Source: Pseudoalteromonas lipolytica (GTDB lineage Bacteria > Pseudomonadota > Gammaproteobacteria > Enterobacterales > Alteromonadaceae). Taken from it: a DNA stretch of 64,000 nucleotides. The notes below the pieces were generated by a model. The model was not told where the DNA came from, did not search any database, and was given only the letters and a program-made list of their open reading frames with translations. Positions within the stretch are counted from its first letter, which is position 1, and each line of letters begins with the position of its first letter. The translations under genes were made by a program, and so were the position numbers. The stretch lies in assembly GCF_900116435.1 (NCBI RefSeq), contig NZ_FPAZ01000007.1, positions 124,001 through 188,000 of the forward strand. Direction: 5' to 3'. Shown piece after piece: positions 20,781 to 30,844 of this stretch.

Positions 20781-23567
20781 ATGATAACAACATCTTTTAT
20801 GACTAAATTTGGCTTACGTGACTCAGTCTTAACCCTCACACTTATACCGACTGTGATCATAGGCTTGTTGCTGGGCGGTTATTTTACAATAAATCGTTAC
20901 ATTGAGCTCGATGAAATTTTGTATCAACAAGGCGAGACCATCATTGAGCCCCTTGCTATCGCTGTAGAGCAACCTTTACTTAAACGAAATAAAGCGCTGT
21001 TAACTCGTTTAGTTAGTCATACTCACAACAAACACTCGCCTGCTATTCAGTCTATTGCTATTTTTGATGAAAATAACGAGCTGGTTATTTTCAGTAAATA
21101 CCAAAGTGAATTTAGAGAGCTGATGAACACGAACAAACCGATATTAGACGGTGTTCATATGCAAAGCTCAGAACATTACTTAACCTTTTCAACGGCTATT
21201 ATTAATCATAGCCGCCAAGACATGATATGGAATCACCATAGTTATCAGGCTTCTTTAGGCACAGTGGTGATCATGCTCAATAAACAGCAAGCCATCATTG
21301 GTCAACAACGTGCGTTATTAGTGAGTGGTGTGGTTATTTTACTGGCGCTTGTTTTAGCAACCGTGCTGGCGTTTAGATTATCGCGTATGTTTATTCAACC
21401 TCTTAATAAGTTGGTACTTGCTACAGATAAACTTAATGAGGGTAAAGTCGATACAGGCCTTGATCAAAAAATGTTTGGCGAATTTGAGCTCCTTCGTGAA
21501 GGACTTAATACGATTTCAGACACCATGGTGATGCAACGCGATGAAATGCAAAAGCACATTGACCAAGCCACTGCAGATTACCGAGAAACACTCGAACAGT
21601 ACGAAACACAAAATATTCAGCTGAGTATTGCAAAAAAAGATGCTCAAGATGCCAACCGTGTTAAATCAGATTTCTTAGCGAAAATGAGTCACGAATTACG
21701 TACTCCTTTAAATGGGGTTATTGGCTTTACGCGTCAGCTATATAAAACGCCTCTGAATAAACACCAAAAGGATTACCTCGATACGATTGAGTTGTCTGCT
21801 AACAGCTTAATGACCATTATCAGCGATATTTTAGATTTCTCGAAATTAGAAGCCGGTGCGATGGAACTCGAATCGATGCAGTTTCAACTGCGCGATACCA
21901 TCAATGAAGTATTAACATTGCTTGCTCCTAGCGCCCACGAAAAACAACTCGAGCTATCTATATTTATTCACCCGCAAGTGCCCGATAACTTAACTGGCGA
22001 CCCGACTCGCTTTAAGCAAATTTTAATTAACTTACTCAGTAATGCGATAAAGTTCACCGAAAAAGGGTCTATTAAAGTCGATGTCGGTTATCGTTTGCTT
22101 GATGAAGAGCGAGCCTCTATTTTGGTGTCGGTAACCGATACCGGTGTGGGTATTCCTATGGATAAGCAAGATGCTTTATTCACACCATTTGGCCAAGCCG
22201 ATTCAAGTATTACCCGCAAATTTGGCGGCACAGGCTTAGGGTTAATTATTACCAAGCATATTGTTGAAGCCATGAACGGCCGCATTACCTTAAACTCAGC
22301 CCCCGGTAATGGCACCTGCTTTACGTTTAATGCGGTGTTTAGAACGCCGTCTAATTCAATCACCAGTGACTTACCAACTCAATCACTGATTAATAAACGC
22401 ATTCTATACTTAGAACCGCACGAACATACGCACCAAGCAACCTTGTCATTGTTGAATGAGTGGCAAACACAAGTTACCGCCTGTACCGATGAAGAAAGTT
22501 TCTTAAACGAGATAAACAAAGACTTTAGTTACGATATTTGTATTATCGGTCACACCGCAACAATCGATGATATGCAGCAGCTTAAAGGCTACGTTAAAGC
22601 GGTAAGACCCGTCACTGACTATTTATACATTATGCTCAATACGGTGTCGCATAATATGCGTGAAGCCTTTGTGGGTAGTGGTGCTGATGCCTGTTTAAGT
22701 AAACCACTTAATCATCGTAAATTATGTGAAGTATTAGCAGCCCCGTATCGCCTTGACCATCCGGTACACAATATTGAGCAAGGCGATGAAAAACTACTGC
22801 CATTAAAAGTGCTGGTTGTTGATGATAATGACGCAAATCTAAAACTTATTTGTACTCTATTAGATGAACAAATTGAGCTTATTGATACCGCCCATAATGG
22901 TTCACAAGCCTATAGCTTAAGTAAAAGCCATAAATACGACTTAATATTTATGGATATTCAAATGCCTATTATGGATGGCATTACAGCGTGTAAGCTTATT
23001 CGTGAGTCATCACTTAATGAAGACACCCCAATTATTGCGGTAACAGCGCATGCGTTGGCTGGTGAAAAAGAGCAGCTGCTAAAAGATGGCTTTAAAGGTT
23101 ATTTAACCAAACCGATTGACGAAGATATGCTAAAGCAGATCATTAGTGATCATAGCCCACAATCCCCTATTAACCGAGAGCGAAGCAAAACAGTTGCCGT
23201 TCAATCTGAACCTCCATTCGAGAGCACACGCCTAGATTGGCAGCTTGCGCTACAGCGCGCAGGCGGCAAAGAAGAACTCGCTCTTGAAATGCTCAATATG
23301 CTGTTACTCAGCGTGCCTGAGACCTTGCGTCTACTCAATGAAGCAATAGAAAATGAAGATTGTGAGCATGTACTTAGCATCGTGCATAAGTTCCATGGCG
23401 CATGTTGTTACACCGGCGTACCAAAGCTAAAATCGCTTGCCGAAACCCTTGAAACGTCACTAAAAGGTGATTGTGATTTAAATTATATTGAACCTGAATT
23501 ATTTGAGCTTATTGACGAGCTGAATAATTTGTTAAGTGATGCAGGCATGGTAGAGCAGCAACGATAA
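20781..23567 (+). CDS. barA: Hybrid sensor histidine kinase BarA
   Basis: Inner-membrane tripartite sensor of the BarA/UvrY (GacS/GacA) system that controls carbon storage through CsrB/C-type sRNAs. 928 residues, close to E. coli BarA. A TM segment near 20-40, a periplasmic sensor, a second TM near 175-200 and a HAMP domain precede the HisKA domain with H304 in MSHELRTPLNGVIGF. The ATPase domain follows (FGGTGLGLIITKHIVEAM). A degenerate receiver occupies roughly 535-640, and the active receiver has D725 in LIFMDIQMPIMDG. The C-terminal Hpt domain has H869 in VHKFHGACC. The position next to rlmD supports the name. Confidence 0.95.
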   Translation: MITTSFMTKFGLRDSVLTLTLIPTVIIGLLLGGYFTINRYIELDEILYQQGETIIEPLAIAVEQPLLKRNKALLTRLVSHTHNKHSPAIQSIAIFDENNELVIFSKYQSEFRELMNTNKPILDGVHMQSSEHYLTFSTAIINHSRQDMIWNHHSYQASLGTVVIMLNKQQAIIGQQRALLVSGVVILLALVLATVLAFRLSRMFIQPLNKLVLATDKLNEGKVDTGLDQKMFGEFELLREGLNTISDTMVMQRDEMQKHIDQATADYRETLEQYETQNIQLSIAKKDAQDANRVKSDFLAKMSHELRTPLNGVIGFTRQLYKTPLNKHQKDYLDTIELSANSLMTIISDILDFSKLEAGAMELESMQFQLRDTINEVLTLLAPSAHEKQLELSIFIHPQVPDNLTGDPTRFKQILINLLSNAIKFTEKGSIKVDVGYRLLDEERASILVSVTDTGVGIPMDKQDALFTPFGQADSSITRKFGGTGLGLIITKHIVEAMNGRITLNSAPGNGTCFTFNAVFRTPSNSITSDLPTQSLINKRILYLEPHEHTHQATLSLLNEWQTQVTACTDEESFLNEINKDFSYDICIIGHTATIDDMQQLKGYVKAVRPVTDYLYIMLNTVSHNMREAFVGSGADACLSKPLNHRKLCEVLAAPYRLDHPVHNIEQGDEKLLPLKVLVVDDNDANLKLICTLLDEQIELIDTAHNGSQAYSLSKSHKYDLIFMDIQMPIMDGITACKLIRESSLNEDTPIIAVTAHALAGEKEQLLKDGFKGYLTKPIDEDMLKQIISDHSPQSPINRERSKTVAVQSEPPFESTRLDWQLALQRAGGKEELALEMLNMLLLSVPETLRLLNEAIENEDCEHVLSIVHKFHGACCYTGVPKLKSLAETLETSLKGDCDLNYIEPELFELIDELNNLLSDAGMVEQQR

Positions 23568-23603
23568 AAGCCGCTCAATAAAACGATATAAAGGAATATA
23601 TAA

Positions 23604-24080
23604 ATGAAAAGTTATTTAATTCTAGCGGGCAGTTTACTTGCCTTTGGCTGTGCTTCAACTGCAGATAAACCGATGACACTAGAGTATGCGGATTTATCAG
23701 TTAGCTATGATGAATTGAAAACACCAAAATGGCAGCAACTTGAGCGCTTTCCTGCCAGATACCCAAAAAAAGCAGTTATCCAAGCAACAGAAGGGTGCAC
23801 GACCATTGAGTATGTTATTACGCCACACAATGAGATTAAAGATATTCAGGTAGTTGCCTCTACTCACCCTGTATTTGCCGATGCAGCAAAAGAAGTAATC
23901 ACGCATTGGCACTGGAATGAGCTGCCGCAGAATATTACTGATAAAGCGGTGAAAACCCAAACTCGTTTTGATTTTTGTTTTGACACACCCGAGCAATCTT
24001 GTAGAACACTAAAACCTAATTATTCATGCCCTAGTCGCGATATTATTTATTCTACGGGTACACGAATTGTGAAGTATTAA
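23604..24080 (+). CDS. Lipoprotein with TonB-C-like domain
   Basis: 158 residues. The N-terminus is a lipoprotein signal with lipobox LLAFGC, so C16 should be acylated. Residues 45-130 resemble the TonB C-terminal domain: RFPARYPKKAVIQATEGCTT, a YVITPHNEIKDIQVV strand pair, then HPVFADAAKEVITHWHWNEL. That pattern (P.YP..A...G.v.....i...G.v..v.v..S.p...Fd.aA..av..W.w.P) is typical of energy-transducer TonB-like and PA-type small proteins. It lacks the TonB transmembrane anchor and proline-rich spacer, so it is not a canonical TonB. It lies 36 bp after barA. Confidence 0.75.
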   Translation: MKSYLILAGSLLAFGCASTADKPMTLEYADLSVSYDELKTPKWQQLERFPARYPKKAVIQATEGCTTIEYVITPHNEIKDIQVVASTHPVFADAAKEVITHWHWNELPQNITDKAVKTQTRFDFCFDTPEQSCRTLKPNYSCPSRDIIYSTGTRIVKY

Positions 24081-24092
24081 AGGGAGCCTGCT

Positions 24093-24419
24093 TTGTATTT
24101 TATCTTACTTATTCTCTTTAGCGCTATTTCACTCACGTGGTTTTTCCTTCGCTATAAAAAACTAAGTAAAGAAGCTAATAACTACGTAAAAATCAATTAC
24201 GCTGAGCAGTGGCAAACATACGAAAGTAAAGCCCGCTTAATGAGAGCAACACCCAACTCAATTGTGTTTCATTCAATTAAACAAGGCGAATTGTCGGCCA
24301 TTAATGATGGTGTTTTAAAAAGCTTTAAGAAAAAGCATCAGTACATAGTCACTCTACTCTGTATTTCACCTTTGTTATCATCATTGCTTGCACAATTTAT
24401 TGCGTATTTGATGAAATAA
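24093..24419 (+). CDS. Small hypothetical membrane protein
   Basis: I do not recognise this 108-residue protein. It has one N-terminal TM segment (FILLILFSAISLTWFFL) and one at the C-terminus (YIVTLLCISPLLSSLLAQFIAYL), with a basic, soluble loop between them. The start is probably a TTG at 24093, since AGGGAG sits six bases upstream and no ATG is better placed. It is 12 bp behind the lipoprotein gene and may share its transcript. Confidence 0.6.
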   Translation: MYFILLILFSAISLTWFFLRYKKLSKEANNYVKINYAEQWQTYESKARLMRATPNSIVFHSIKQGELSAINDGVLKSFKKKHQYIVTLLCISPLLSSLLAQFIAYLMK

Positions 24420-24420
24420 A

Positions 24421-24453
24421 AAGCGCGCTGGATACAACATCCACCGCGCTCTC
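24421..24453 (-). terminator. Terminator of pdxJ
   Basis: Stem AGCGCG-CTGGAT / ATCCAC-CGCGCT with a 5-nt loop. On the minus strand it is followed by TTTTT. It lies between convergent genes and may serve both. Confidence 0.8.
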
Positions 24454-24490
24454 AATTCAATACTTGCTTAAAAGTGCTTGAAGCTTATAT

Positions 24491-25222
24491 TTACAAACGC
24501 GCCTCAATCATCAGGCGTTTCATATCACGTACTGCTTTGTCTAGGCCGTCAATCGCGGCACGCGCAATAATCGCATGACCAATGTTTAACTCGTAAATTT
24601 CTGGCATTGCAGCAATTGGTTTTACGTTGTGGTAGTGCAGGCCATGACCAGCATTTACAATTAAACCAAGCCCGTGGGCGTATTGTACACCGCTGCGAAT
24701 ACGCTCAAGCTCTGTATGTAGCTCTTCGTCGTTTTCTGCATCTGCATACGCGCCAGTATGAATTTCTACATACGGTGCGTTACAGGCTTTAGCAGCATCA
24801 AGTTGCGCGTTATCAGCATCAATAAATAACGATACTTTAATACCCGCTGCCGTTAATTTTTCAGTCGCCGCTTTTACTTTTTCAAAGTTACCCACTACGT
24901 CTAGGCCGCCTTCTGTTGTTAGCTCTTCGCGTTTTTCAGGCACTAAACACACATAAGCGGGTTTTACTTCAAGCGCAATATCAATCATTTCATCAGTCAC
25001 GGCAACCTCAAGATTCATACGCGTTTGAATGGTTTTAGCCATTACATACACGTCACGGTCTTGAATATGACGACGGTCTTCACGCAAATGAATGGTGATA
25101 CCATCTGCACCGGCATGCTCTGCAACACTGGCTGCATGAGCAGGATCTGGGTAACTTGTGCCACGCGCTTGGCGTAAAGTGGCAATATGATCAACGTTTA
25201 CACCAAGAAGAATATCTTTCAT
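24491..25222 (-). CDS. pdxJ: Pyridoxine 5'-phosphate synthase
   Basis: Last step of DXP-dependent vitamin B6 synthesis: condenses 3-amino-2-oxopropyl phosphate with DXP. 243 residues, the normal length. Signatures are [18 protein letters not shown] near the start, [18 protein letters not shown], and [32 protein letters not shown] and the C-terminal [12 protein letters not shown] bind phosphate. It is the last gene of the run rnc-era-recO-pdxJ, as in E. coli, 43 bp after recO. Confidence 0.98.
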   Translation of the reverse strand: MKDILLGVNVDHIATLRQARGTSYPDPAHAASVAEHAGADGITIHLREDRRHIQDRDVYVMAKTIQTRMNLEVAVTDEMIDIALEVKPAYVCLVPEKREELTTEGGLDVVGNFEKVKAATEKLTAAGIKVSLFIDADNAQLDAAKACNAPYVEIHTGAYADAENDEELHTELERIRSGVQYAHGLGLIVNAGHGLHYHNVKPIAAMPEIYELNIGHAIIARAAIDGLDKAVRDMKRLMIEARL

Positions 25223-25265
25223 TTTTTTACCTGTTTAAAACAACGATTAACGGCTGCTATTCAGC

Positions 25266-25952
25266 CTACTTAATAAATAACTCACGACTTTTTAATGGCT
25301 TTTTACCGAGTAAAGGCTTGAGTAAGTAACGACTTAACTGCTTTGCCATATATAACACATCAGGCGCGCTGAAGTCATGGGCAGCAATGGCATTTAATTG
25401 CGCACCTGAAAAACCACTGTGCGGGTCGTCATGCAGCAAAAAGCCATATTCAGCAAAGTACTGGTAACTGGCACTGCCAATGATCTCATCACCGTTCGCG
25501 TCGACACTAAAATCAACCCCATAACCGAGCAATTCGAGTAACTGAAATTCATACGAACGTAACACTGCTTGCAAATGTTGAGTACCCGATAAATCACTCA
25601 AGTGCTGTTTATACAAATGGTAAACACTTTCCATGGGTTCATTGATAGGTACGATACGATTCGTTAATTCGTTTAAATAAAATCCACAATACAACTCAGT
25701 CCCCGTGAGCATGGTTTGCGTGCCATGGGGTTCAAAACGATTAATGTATTTTAAATCTGATTTACCGCTGTATTGTACCAGCAGTGATTGGAAAGGTTGC
25801 AGTTGCGCTTTATGTTTAGTGGCCTGGCGACCACTAATTCGGGCCAGCATTCTAAGCTGACCCACGCCTTCTACCAGCATATCAAGCATTACTTGTGAGT
25901 CACTAAATGGACGTCGGTGCAACAAGTATGCTGTGTAGAAATCGCTATCCAT
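25266..25952 (-). CDS. recO: DNA repair protein RecO
   Basis: Recombination mediator that works with RecR (and RecF) to load RecA on SSB-coated DNA. 228 residues. The N-terminal OB fold (TAYLLHRRPFSDSQVMLDML, then GRQATKHKAQLQPFQSLLVQ) precedes a helical domain with FYLNELTNRIVPINEP and YEFQLLELLGYGVDF. The zinc-finger cysteines seen in Gram-positive RecO are missing, as is normal in gammaproteobacteria. 17 bp separate it from era. Confidence 0.96.
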   Translation of the reverse strand: MDSDFYTAYLLHRRPFSDSQVMLDMLVEGVGQLRMLARISGRQATKHKAQLQPFQSLLVQYSGKSDLKYINRFEPHGTQTMLTGTELYCGFYLNELTNRIVPINEPMESVYHLYKQHLSDLSGTQHLQAVLRSYEFQLLELLGYGVDFSVDANGDEIIGSASYQYFAEYGFLLHDDPHSGFSGAQLNAIAAHDFSAPDVLYMAKQLSRYLLKPLLGKKPLKSRELFIK

Positions 25953-25969
25953 GGCGTCTCAAGCTAAGC

Positions 25970-26902
25970 TTAATCTTCACCATAGCCTAAGCTGCGTAGC
26001 GCACGCTCATCATCAGCCCAGCCAGACTTCACTTTAACCCAAAGTTCTAAAAATACTTTGTTATCAAGCATCTCTTCAAGGTCTTTACGTGCTTCACGGC
26101 CAATAACTTTTAGCTTTTCGCCTTTATTGCCAATAACCATGCGTTTTTGCGTTTCACGCTCAACTAAGATCAGGCCATTAATTTGCCACACGCCGTTATC
26201 GAGCCATTTAAACTGCTCTATTTCAACGGTAACAGAATACGGTAATTCATCACCCATAAAACGCATTAGCTTTTCACGGATAACCTCTGCCGACATAAAA
26301 CGCATCGAACGGTCTGTCACATAATCTTCAGGGAAGTAAAACTCACACAGCGGAAGACGCTTGGTTACTTCTGCTTTTATAAGCTCAATGTTTTTACCCT
26401 GTTTTGCTGAGACAGGAATAATGCCAACAAAATCAAATTTATTGCCTAAAAACTGCATGTGCGGAAGCACTAAGTCGCGGTCTTTTACTTGGTCAATTTT
26501 ATTCATAACCAATAACACTGGACGACCACTTTGACGGACTTTATTCAGTACCATCTCATCATCTTCATTCCAGTGAGTGCCTTCAACCACAAAAATAATC
26601 AGCTCTACATCACCAATCGAACTGGATGCAGCACGGTTCATTAAACGGTTAATAGCACGCTTTTCTTCAACATGTAGACCCGGTGTATCAACGTAGACTG
26701 CTTGGTATTTACCTTCGGTATGAATACCCATAATACGGTGACGCGTGGTCTGTGGTTTGCGCGAGGTAATACTCACCTTTTGCTCAACAATGTAGTTAAG
26801 TAAGGTCGATTTACCCACATTTGGACGACCAACAATGGCCACCATCCCACAGTGCGTATCAAGCTCTGCAGGTTCTTTGCTAATTAAATCATCAAGATTC
26901 AT
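25970..26902 (-). CDS. era: GTPase Era
   Basis: Essential GTPase that binds the 3' end of 16S rRNA during 30S assembly. 310 residues. The G domain shows G1 [11 protein letters not shown]3 DTPGLH and G4 NKID. The C-terminal KH domain contains [21 protein letters not shown] and ends in the family pattern ([23 protein letters not shown]). It overlaps rnc by 11 bp, a conserved coupling with RNase III. Confidence 0.98.
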   Translation of the reverse strand: MNLDDLISKEPAELDTHCGMVAIVGRPNVGKSTLLNYIVEQKVSITSRKPQTTRHRIMGIHTEGKYQAVYVDTPGLHVEEKRAINRLMNRAASSSIGDVELIIFVVEGTHWNEDDEMVLNKVRQSGRPVLLVMNKIDQVKDRDLVLPHMQFLGNKFDFVGIIPVSAKQGKNIELIKAEVTKRLPLCEFYFPEDYVTDRSMRFMSAEVIREKLMRFMGDELPYSVTVEIEQFKWLDNGVWQINGLILVERETQKRMVIGNKGEKLKVIGREARKDLEEMLDNKVFLELWVKVKSGWADDERALRSLGYGED

Positions 26903-27569
26903 TTTTAAGTATCTTTAAGGCTTTTTCAGCAGCTTTTTGCTCGGCTTTACGACGCGAGCTCCCTACTGAGATAATGCTATCCATCCCTTCAACAATACAT
27001 TCAACCGTGAATGTTTGATTGTGCGCTTGGCCTTTTGTATCAATGACAGTGTAGCCCGGTAACGATAATTTGCGCGCTTGTAAGTACTCTTGAAGTAATG
27101 TTTTTGGATCTTTTTGGTTTAAGCCAGGAGAAATTGCATCAAGGCGTGATTCATACCAATTTAAGATTAACTCACCACATTGTTCAATGCTTGAGTCTAG
27201 GAACACGGCACCAATAATGGCTTCTACTGCATCGGCAAGAGTCGATTCACGACGGAAGCCACCACTTTTCAGCTCGCCAGGCCCTAAGCGTAAGTAATCG
27301 CCCAGACCAAATTCAAGGCCAAACTCAGCCAGTGTTTGACCACGTACTAAGGTTGAGCGCATGCGGCTTAAGTCGCCTTCACGTGCTTTTGGAAATTTAG
27401 TATAAAGCGCATTCGCAATCACGAAGCTCAAAATCGAATCGCCTAAAAACTCTAAACGCTCGTTATGTTGACCTTTGTGGCTGCGGTGCGTCATTGCCTG
27501 TTCAAGCAAAGCTTGATCAGTAAATGTATAACCTATTTTGTTGTATAACTCTGTTACGTTTTTTTTCAT
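26892..27569 (-). CDS. rnc: Ribonuclease III
   Basis: Double-strand-specific endoribonuclease that processes rRNA and some mRNAs. 225 residues. The catalytic domain holds the signature [16 protein letters not shown] and the acidic site in [13 protein letters not shown]. The dsRNA-binding domain covers about 155-222 ([20 protein letters not shown], then [15 protein letters not shown]). It follows lepB by two bases, so the lepA-lepB-rnc-era run is probably one operon. Confidence 0.98.
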   Translation of the reverse strand: MKKNVTELYNKIGYTFTDQALLEQAMTHRSHKGQHNERLEFLGDSILSFVIANALYTKFPKAREGDLSRMRSTLVRGQTLAEFGLEFGLGDYLRLGPGELKSGGFRRESTLADAVEAIIGAVFLDSSIEQCGELILNWYESRLDAISPGLNQKDPKTLLQEYLQARKLSLPGYTVIDTKGQAHNQTFTVECIVEGMDSIISVGSSRRKAEQKAAEKALKILKNES

Positions 27570-27571
27570 CG

Positions 27572-28507
27572 TTACTGAATATTACCTAGGCGTTCAAAAC
27601 GAACACCAGTTGGAACCCAGCCTGGTAAAAAGTCATCTGGGCCATTTTCAAATTCAAAACTCATCCATATAAAGACGGCTTTACCTACCAAGTTTTCTTT
27701 TGGCACAAAGCCCCAAAAGCGACTGTCTTGGCTGTTATCACGGTTATCACCCATCATAAAATAATGATCGGCAGGAACAACCCACTCGTCAGAGCGTGTA
27801 CCCGGTTGTTGATAATAACGGCCTTTCATTTCAAGCGCCTCTGGGTTAATCAAAATGTTGTGATTCAATGGGCTTAGGTTTTCTTCTAAACGCACTAAAT
27901 TCATTGACCCTTGCTTGAACTCGTCACTATTGAGAATTTCCATATCTATTTTATTGTATTCATTACACAGCAAATCACCTTGCTGTTCGACACCTTCTTC
28001 ACATTTTGGCTGAATATAAAGGTGCTTATTGCGATAAACAATTTTATCGCCAGGTAAACCAATGGCACGTTTAATGTAATCAATACGCTCATCTAATGGG
28101 TATTTAAATACCACAATATCACCGCGTTCTGGCTCATCCACATCCACTAGTTGGGTGCGCCAAATTGGGTCTTTAATGCCGTATGAGTACTTTTGTACCA
28201 AAATAAAGTCACCAACAAGTAATGTTGGCATCATTGAGCCTGATGGAATTTGAAACGGTTCAAAAATAAATGAACGGAAAATAGTAATAGCCGCAATCAT
28301 CGGAAAGATTGATTTAGCCGTTTCAGTAATACTTGGCTCTGGTGCAATTAATGCAGCGGTTTCTTCGTCTAATTCACCGCCCGCCGCGTTTTGAGCAAGG
28401 GCGATACGCTGTTGACGTTTAGGCGCAAACATAAAGTGGTCAATTAACCAGATTAAGCCTGAGCCTAGCGTTAACAACACTAAAAAAATCGAAAAGTAAC
28501 CCGCCAT
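27572..28507 (-). CDS. lepB: Signal peptidase I
   Basis: Inner-membrane serine protease that removes signal peptides from secreted proteins. 311 residues. There is an N-terminal TM segment ([20 protein letters not shown]) and a second one before the catalytic domain. The nucleophile serine is in [15 protein letters not shown] and the general-base lysine in [15 protein letters not shown]. Box E is the [14 protein letters not shown] segment. The insert between boxes D and E is typical of gammaproteobacterial enzymes. It is 26 bp after lepA. Confidence 0.98.
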   Translation of the reverse strand: MAGYFSIFLVLLTLGSGLIWLIDHFMFAPKRQQRIALAQNAAGGELDEETAALIAPEPSITETAKSIFPMIAAITIFRSFIFEPFQIPSGSMMPTLLVGDFILVQKYSYGIKDPIWRTQLVDVDEPERGDIVVFKYPLDERIDYIKRAIGLPGDKIVYRNKHLYIQPKCEEGVEQQGDLLCNEYNKIDMEILNSDEFKQGSMNLVRLEENLSPLNHNILINPEALEMKGRYYQQPGTRSDEWVVPADHYFMMGDNRDNSQDSRFWGFVPKENLVGKAVFIWMSFEFENGPDDFLPGWVPTGVRFERLGNIQ

Positions 28508-28533
28508 GCATTAATTCCTTTATTTACTTCTAA

Positions 28534-30321
28534 TTATTTACCAACTTTGAGGATAGCTAAGAATGCATCTTGCGGTACTTCAACGTTACCTAGTTGCTTC
28601 ATTCGCTTTTTACCTTCTTTTTGCTTCTGAAGAAGCTTTTTCTTACGGCTCACGTCACCACCGTAACATTTTGCAATTACGTTTTTACGTAATTGTTTAA
28701 CCGTTGTACGCGCTATAACATGCTGACCAATTGCCGCTTGAATTGCAATATCAAATTGTTGACGCGGAATTAGCTCTCTAAGCGCTTCAGCTAACTGACG
28801 ACCACGCGATTGTGCAATATCACGGTGTACAATAATTGCTAATGCATCTACACGCTCACCATTAATAAGTACGTCAACACGTACCATGTCTGATGCTTGG
28901 AAATGCTTAAAGTTATAATCAAGCGAAGCAAAACCGCGGCTTGTTGATTTTAACTTATCAAAGAAATCCATAACCACTTCAGCCATCGGTAATTCATACG
29001 TTACCGCAACTTGCTTGCCGTGATAGTTCATTTTAGTTTGTACACCACGCTTTTCAACACAAAGCGTAATAACGTTACCTAAAAACTCTTGCGGAACTAA
29101 TATGTTAGCTTCAACAATTGGCTCACGGATTTCAAGAATGTTGTTTACCGGCGGAAGATCAGATGGATTATCAATCTGTTTAACGCCCTCTTTGGTTTCT
29201 ACTTCGTAGATTACCGTAGGTGCCGTAGTAATAAGATCAATGTCGTATTCACGCTCAAGACGCTCTTGAATAATCTCCATGTGTAGCATACCTAAGAAGC
29301 CACAACGGAAACCAAAACCAAGTGCAGTTGAGTTTTCTGGTTCGAAGAATAACGATGCATCGTTCAAGCTAAGTTTATCTAGCGCATCACGGAATGATTC
29401 ATAATCATCCGATGAAATTGGGAACATACCCGCGTAAACCTGTGGTTTAATGCGTTGAAAACCCGGTAGACGCTCTGGTGCAGAGTTGCGCTGTAACGTA
29501 ATTGTATCGCCAACAGGGGCACCATGAATCTCTTTAATACCAGCAATAACAAAGCCTACTTCACCGGTTTTTAATAAACCTGTGTTAGTTTGCTTTGGTG
29601 TGAAAATACCCACTTTATCTGCAATATGAACTTGTTCGTTCGACATGATCTTAATTTTATCGCCCGCGCGTAATTCACCGTGCTTAATACGCACAAGTGA
29701 CACAACGCCTTGGTATGGGTCAAACCATGAATCAATAATAAGCGCTTGTAATGGCTTATCTTTGTCGCCAACTGGTGGCGGAATATCTTTAACAATAACT
29801 TCGAGTACGTCTTCAATACCCACGCCTGTTTTTGCACTGCAACGCACGGCTTCAAGCGCATCAATACCAATAATGTCTTCGATTTCTTCTGCAACACGAA
29901 GTGGGTCCGCTTGCGGTAAGTCGATTTTATTCAGTACTGGAATAACTTCTAAATCCATTTCAATTGCTGTGTAGCAGTTAGCAAGTGTTTGCGCTTCTAC
30001 ACCTTGACCAGCATCAACAACTAAAAGCGCACCTTCACAGGCAGCAAGCGAACGTGATACTTCGTAAGTGAAGTCAACGTGTCCTGGTGTGTCGATAAAG
30101 TTTAATTGGTAGGTCTCGCCATCTTTGGCTGTATAATTAAGTGTTACACTTTGCGCTTTGATGGTAATACCACGCTCACGCTCGATGTCCATTGAGTCTA
30201 ACACCTGCTGCTGCATTTCACGGTCTGTTAAACCACCACAAACTTGGATAAGACGGTCAGAGAGAGTCGATTTACCATGGTCGATATGGGCGATGATCGA
30301 AAAATTACGGATATGCTTCAT
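28534..30321 (-). CDS. lepA: Elongation factor 4 (LepA)
   Basis: Ribosomal GTPase with back-translocation or 30S-assembly activity. 595 residues. The G domain has [14 protein letters not shown], the switch [22 protein letters not shown] and NKIDLP. Domains II, III and V follow, then the LepA-specific C-terminal domain ([20 protein letters not shown]). It heads lepA-lepB and is preceded by 70 bp and rseC. Confidence 0.98.
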   Translation of the reverse strand: MKHIRNFSIIAHIDHGKSTLSDRLIQVCGGLTDREMQQQVLDSMDIERERGITIKAQSVTLNYTAKDGETYQLNFIDTPGHVDFTYEVSRSLAACEGALLVVDAGQGVEAQTLANCYTAIEMDLEVIPVLNKIDLPQADPLRVAEEIEDIIGIDALEAVRCSAKTGVGIEDVLEVIVKDIPPPVGDKDKPLQALIIDSWFDPYQGVVSLVRIKHGELRAGDKIKIMSNEQVHIADKVGIFTPKQTNTGLLKTGEVGFVIAGIKEIHGAPVGDTITLQRNSAPERLPGFQRIKPQVYAGMFPISSDDYESFRDALDKLSLNDASLFFEPENSTALGFGFRCGFLGMLHMEIIQERLEREYDIDLITTAPTVIYEVETKEGVKQIDNPSDLPPVNNILEIREPIVEANILVPQEFLGNVITLCVEKRGVQTKMNYHGKQVAVTYELPMAEVVMDFFDKLKSTSRGFASLDYNFKHFQASDMVRVDVLINGERVDALAIIVHRDIAQSRGRQLAEALRELIPRQQFDIAIQAAIGQHVIARTTVKQLRKNVIAKCYGGDVSRKKKLLQKQKEGKKRMKQLGNVEVPQDAFLAILKVGK

Positions 30322-30391
30322 AAACTGGATTCTAAACTTCTATATAAAATGGACTAAGTGTATAAAGCGGCAATTTTACATTTAATTGGCT

Positions 30392-30841
30392 TTAATCACC
30401 ATCTATTTGAGTGAAAGGAATAGTAATTGGGTGAATTTTTATTACTTTAATATCATGTTTTAGGCTCTTAACCCTTGATTTAGCTATCGCATAGCCAGTT
30501 AAGCCCCCTAATACAGCAGCTAAAATTTGCCACCCCTCAGCAAGCGAAAACACTGAAAAAGCAGCCAAAGCAAACCCTAAACTAAATAATAACGGCAACA
30601 TGTACACGGCCATTGCGTGTTTTACAAGGTGGCTATCGTCTAGTGCTAAGGTGACTTTTTGTCCGACTTTTAGCTCACTGTCGAAAGTGTATGGGAATGT
30701 TTTTTTGGCAGTACCAAATAACTTGGCAAAGATTTGCGAGCCACAACGGCCATTGCATCCTGCGCAGGCTTGTTTTTGCTCGGCTTCTAAATCGGCTGTC
30801 GTGCCTTTTACCGACACGACAGTGAGTGTTTGTTCTATCAT
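30392..30841 (-). CDS. rseC: SoxR-reducing/sigma-E regulatory membrane protein RseC
   Basis: Inner-membrane protein with a positive effect on sigma-E and homologous to Rnf-linked SoxR reducers. 149 residues. The N-terminal cytoplasmic cysteine cluster is ACAGCNGRCGS, as in the family. Two TM segments follow (HAMAVYMLPLLFSLGFALAA and ILAAVLGGLTGYAIA). It is four bases after rseB and last in rpoE-rseA-rseB-rseC. Confidence 0.94.
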   Translation of the reverse strand: MIEQTLTVVSVKGTTADLEAEQKQACAGCNGRCGSQIFAKLFGTAKKTFPYTFDSELKVGQKVTLALDDSHLVKHAMAVYMLPLLFSLGFALAAFSVFSLAEGWQILAAVLGGLTGYAIAKSRVKSLKHDIKVIKIHPITIPFTQIDGD

Positions 30842-30844
30842 TAT

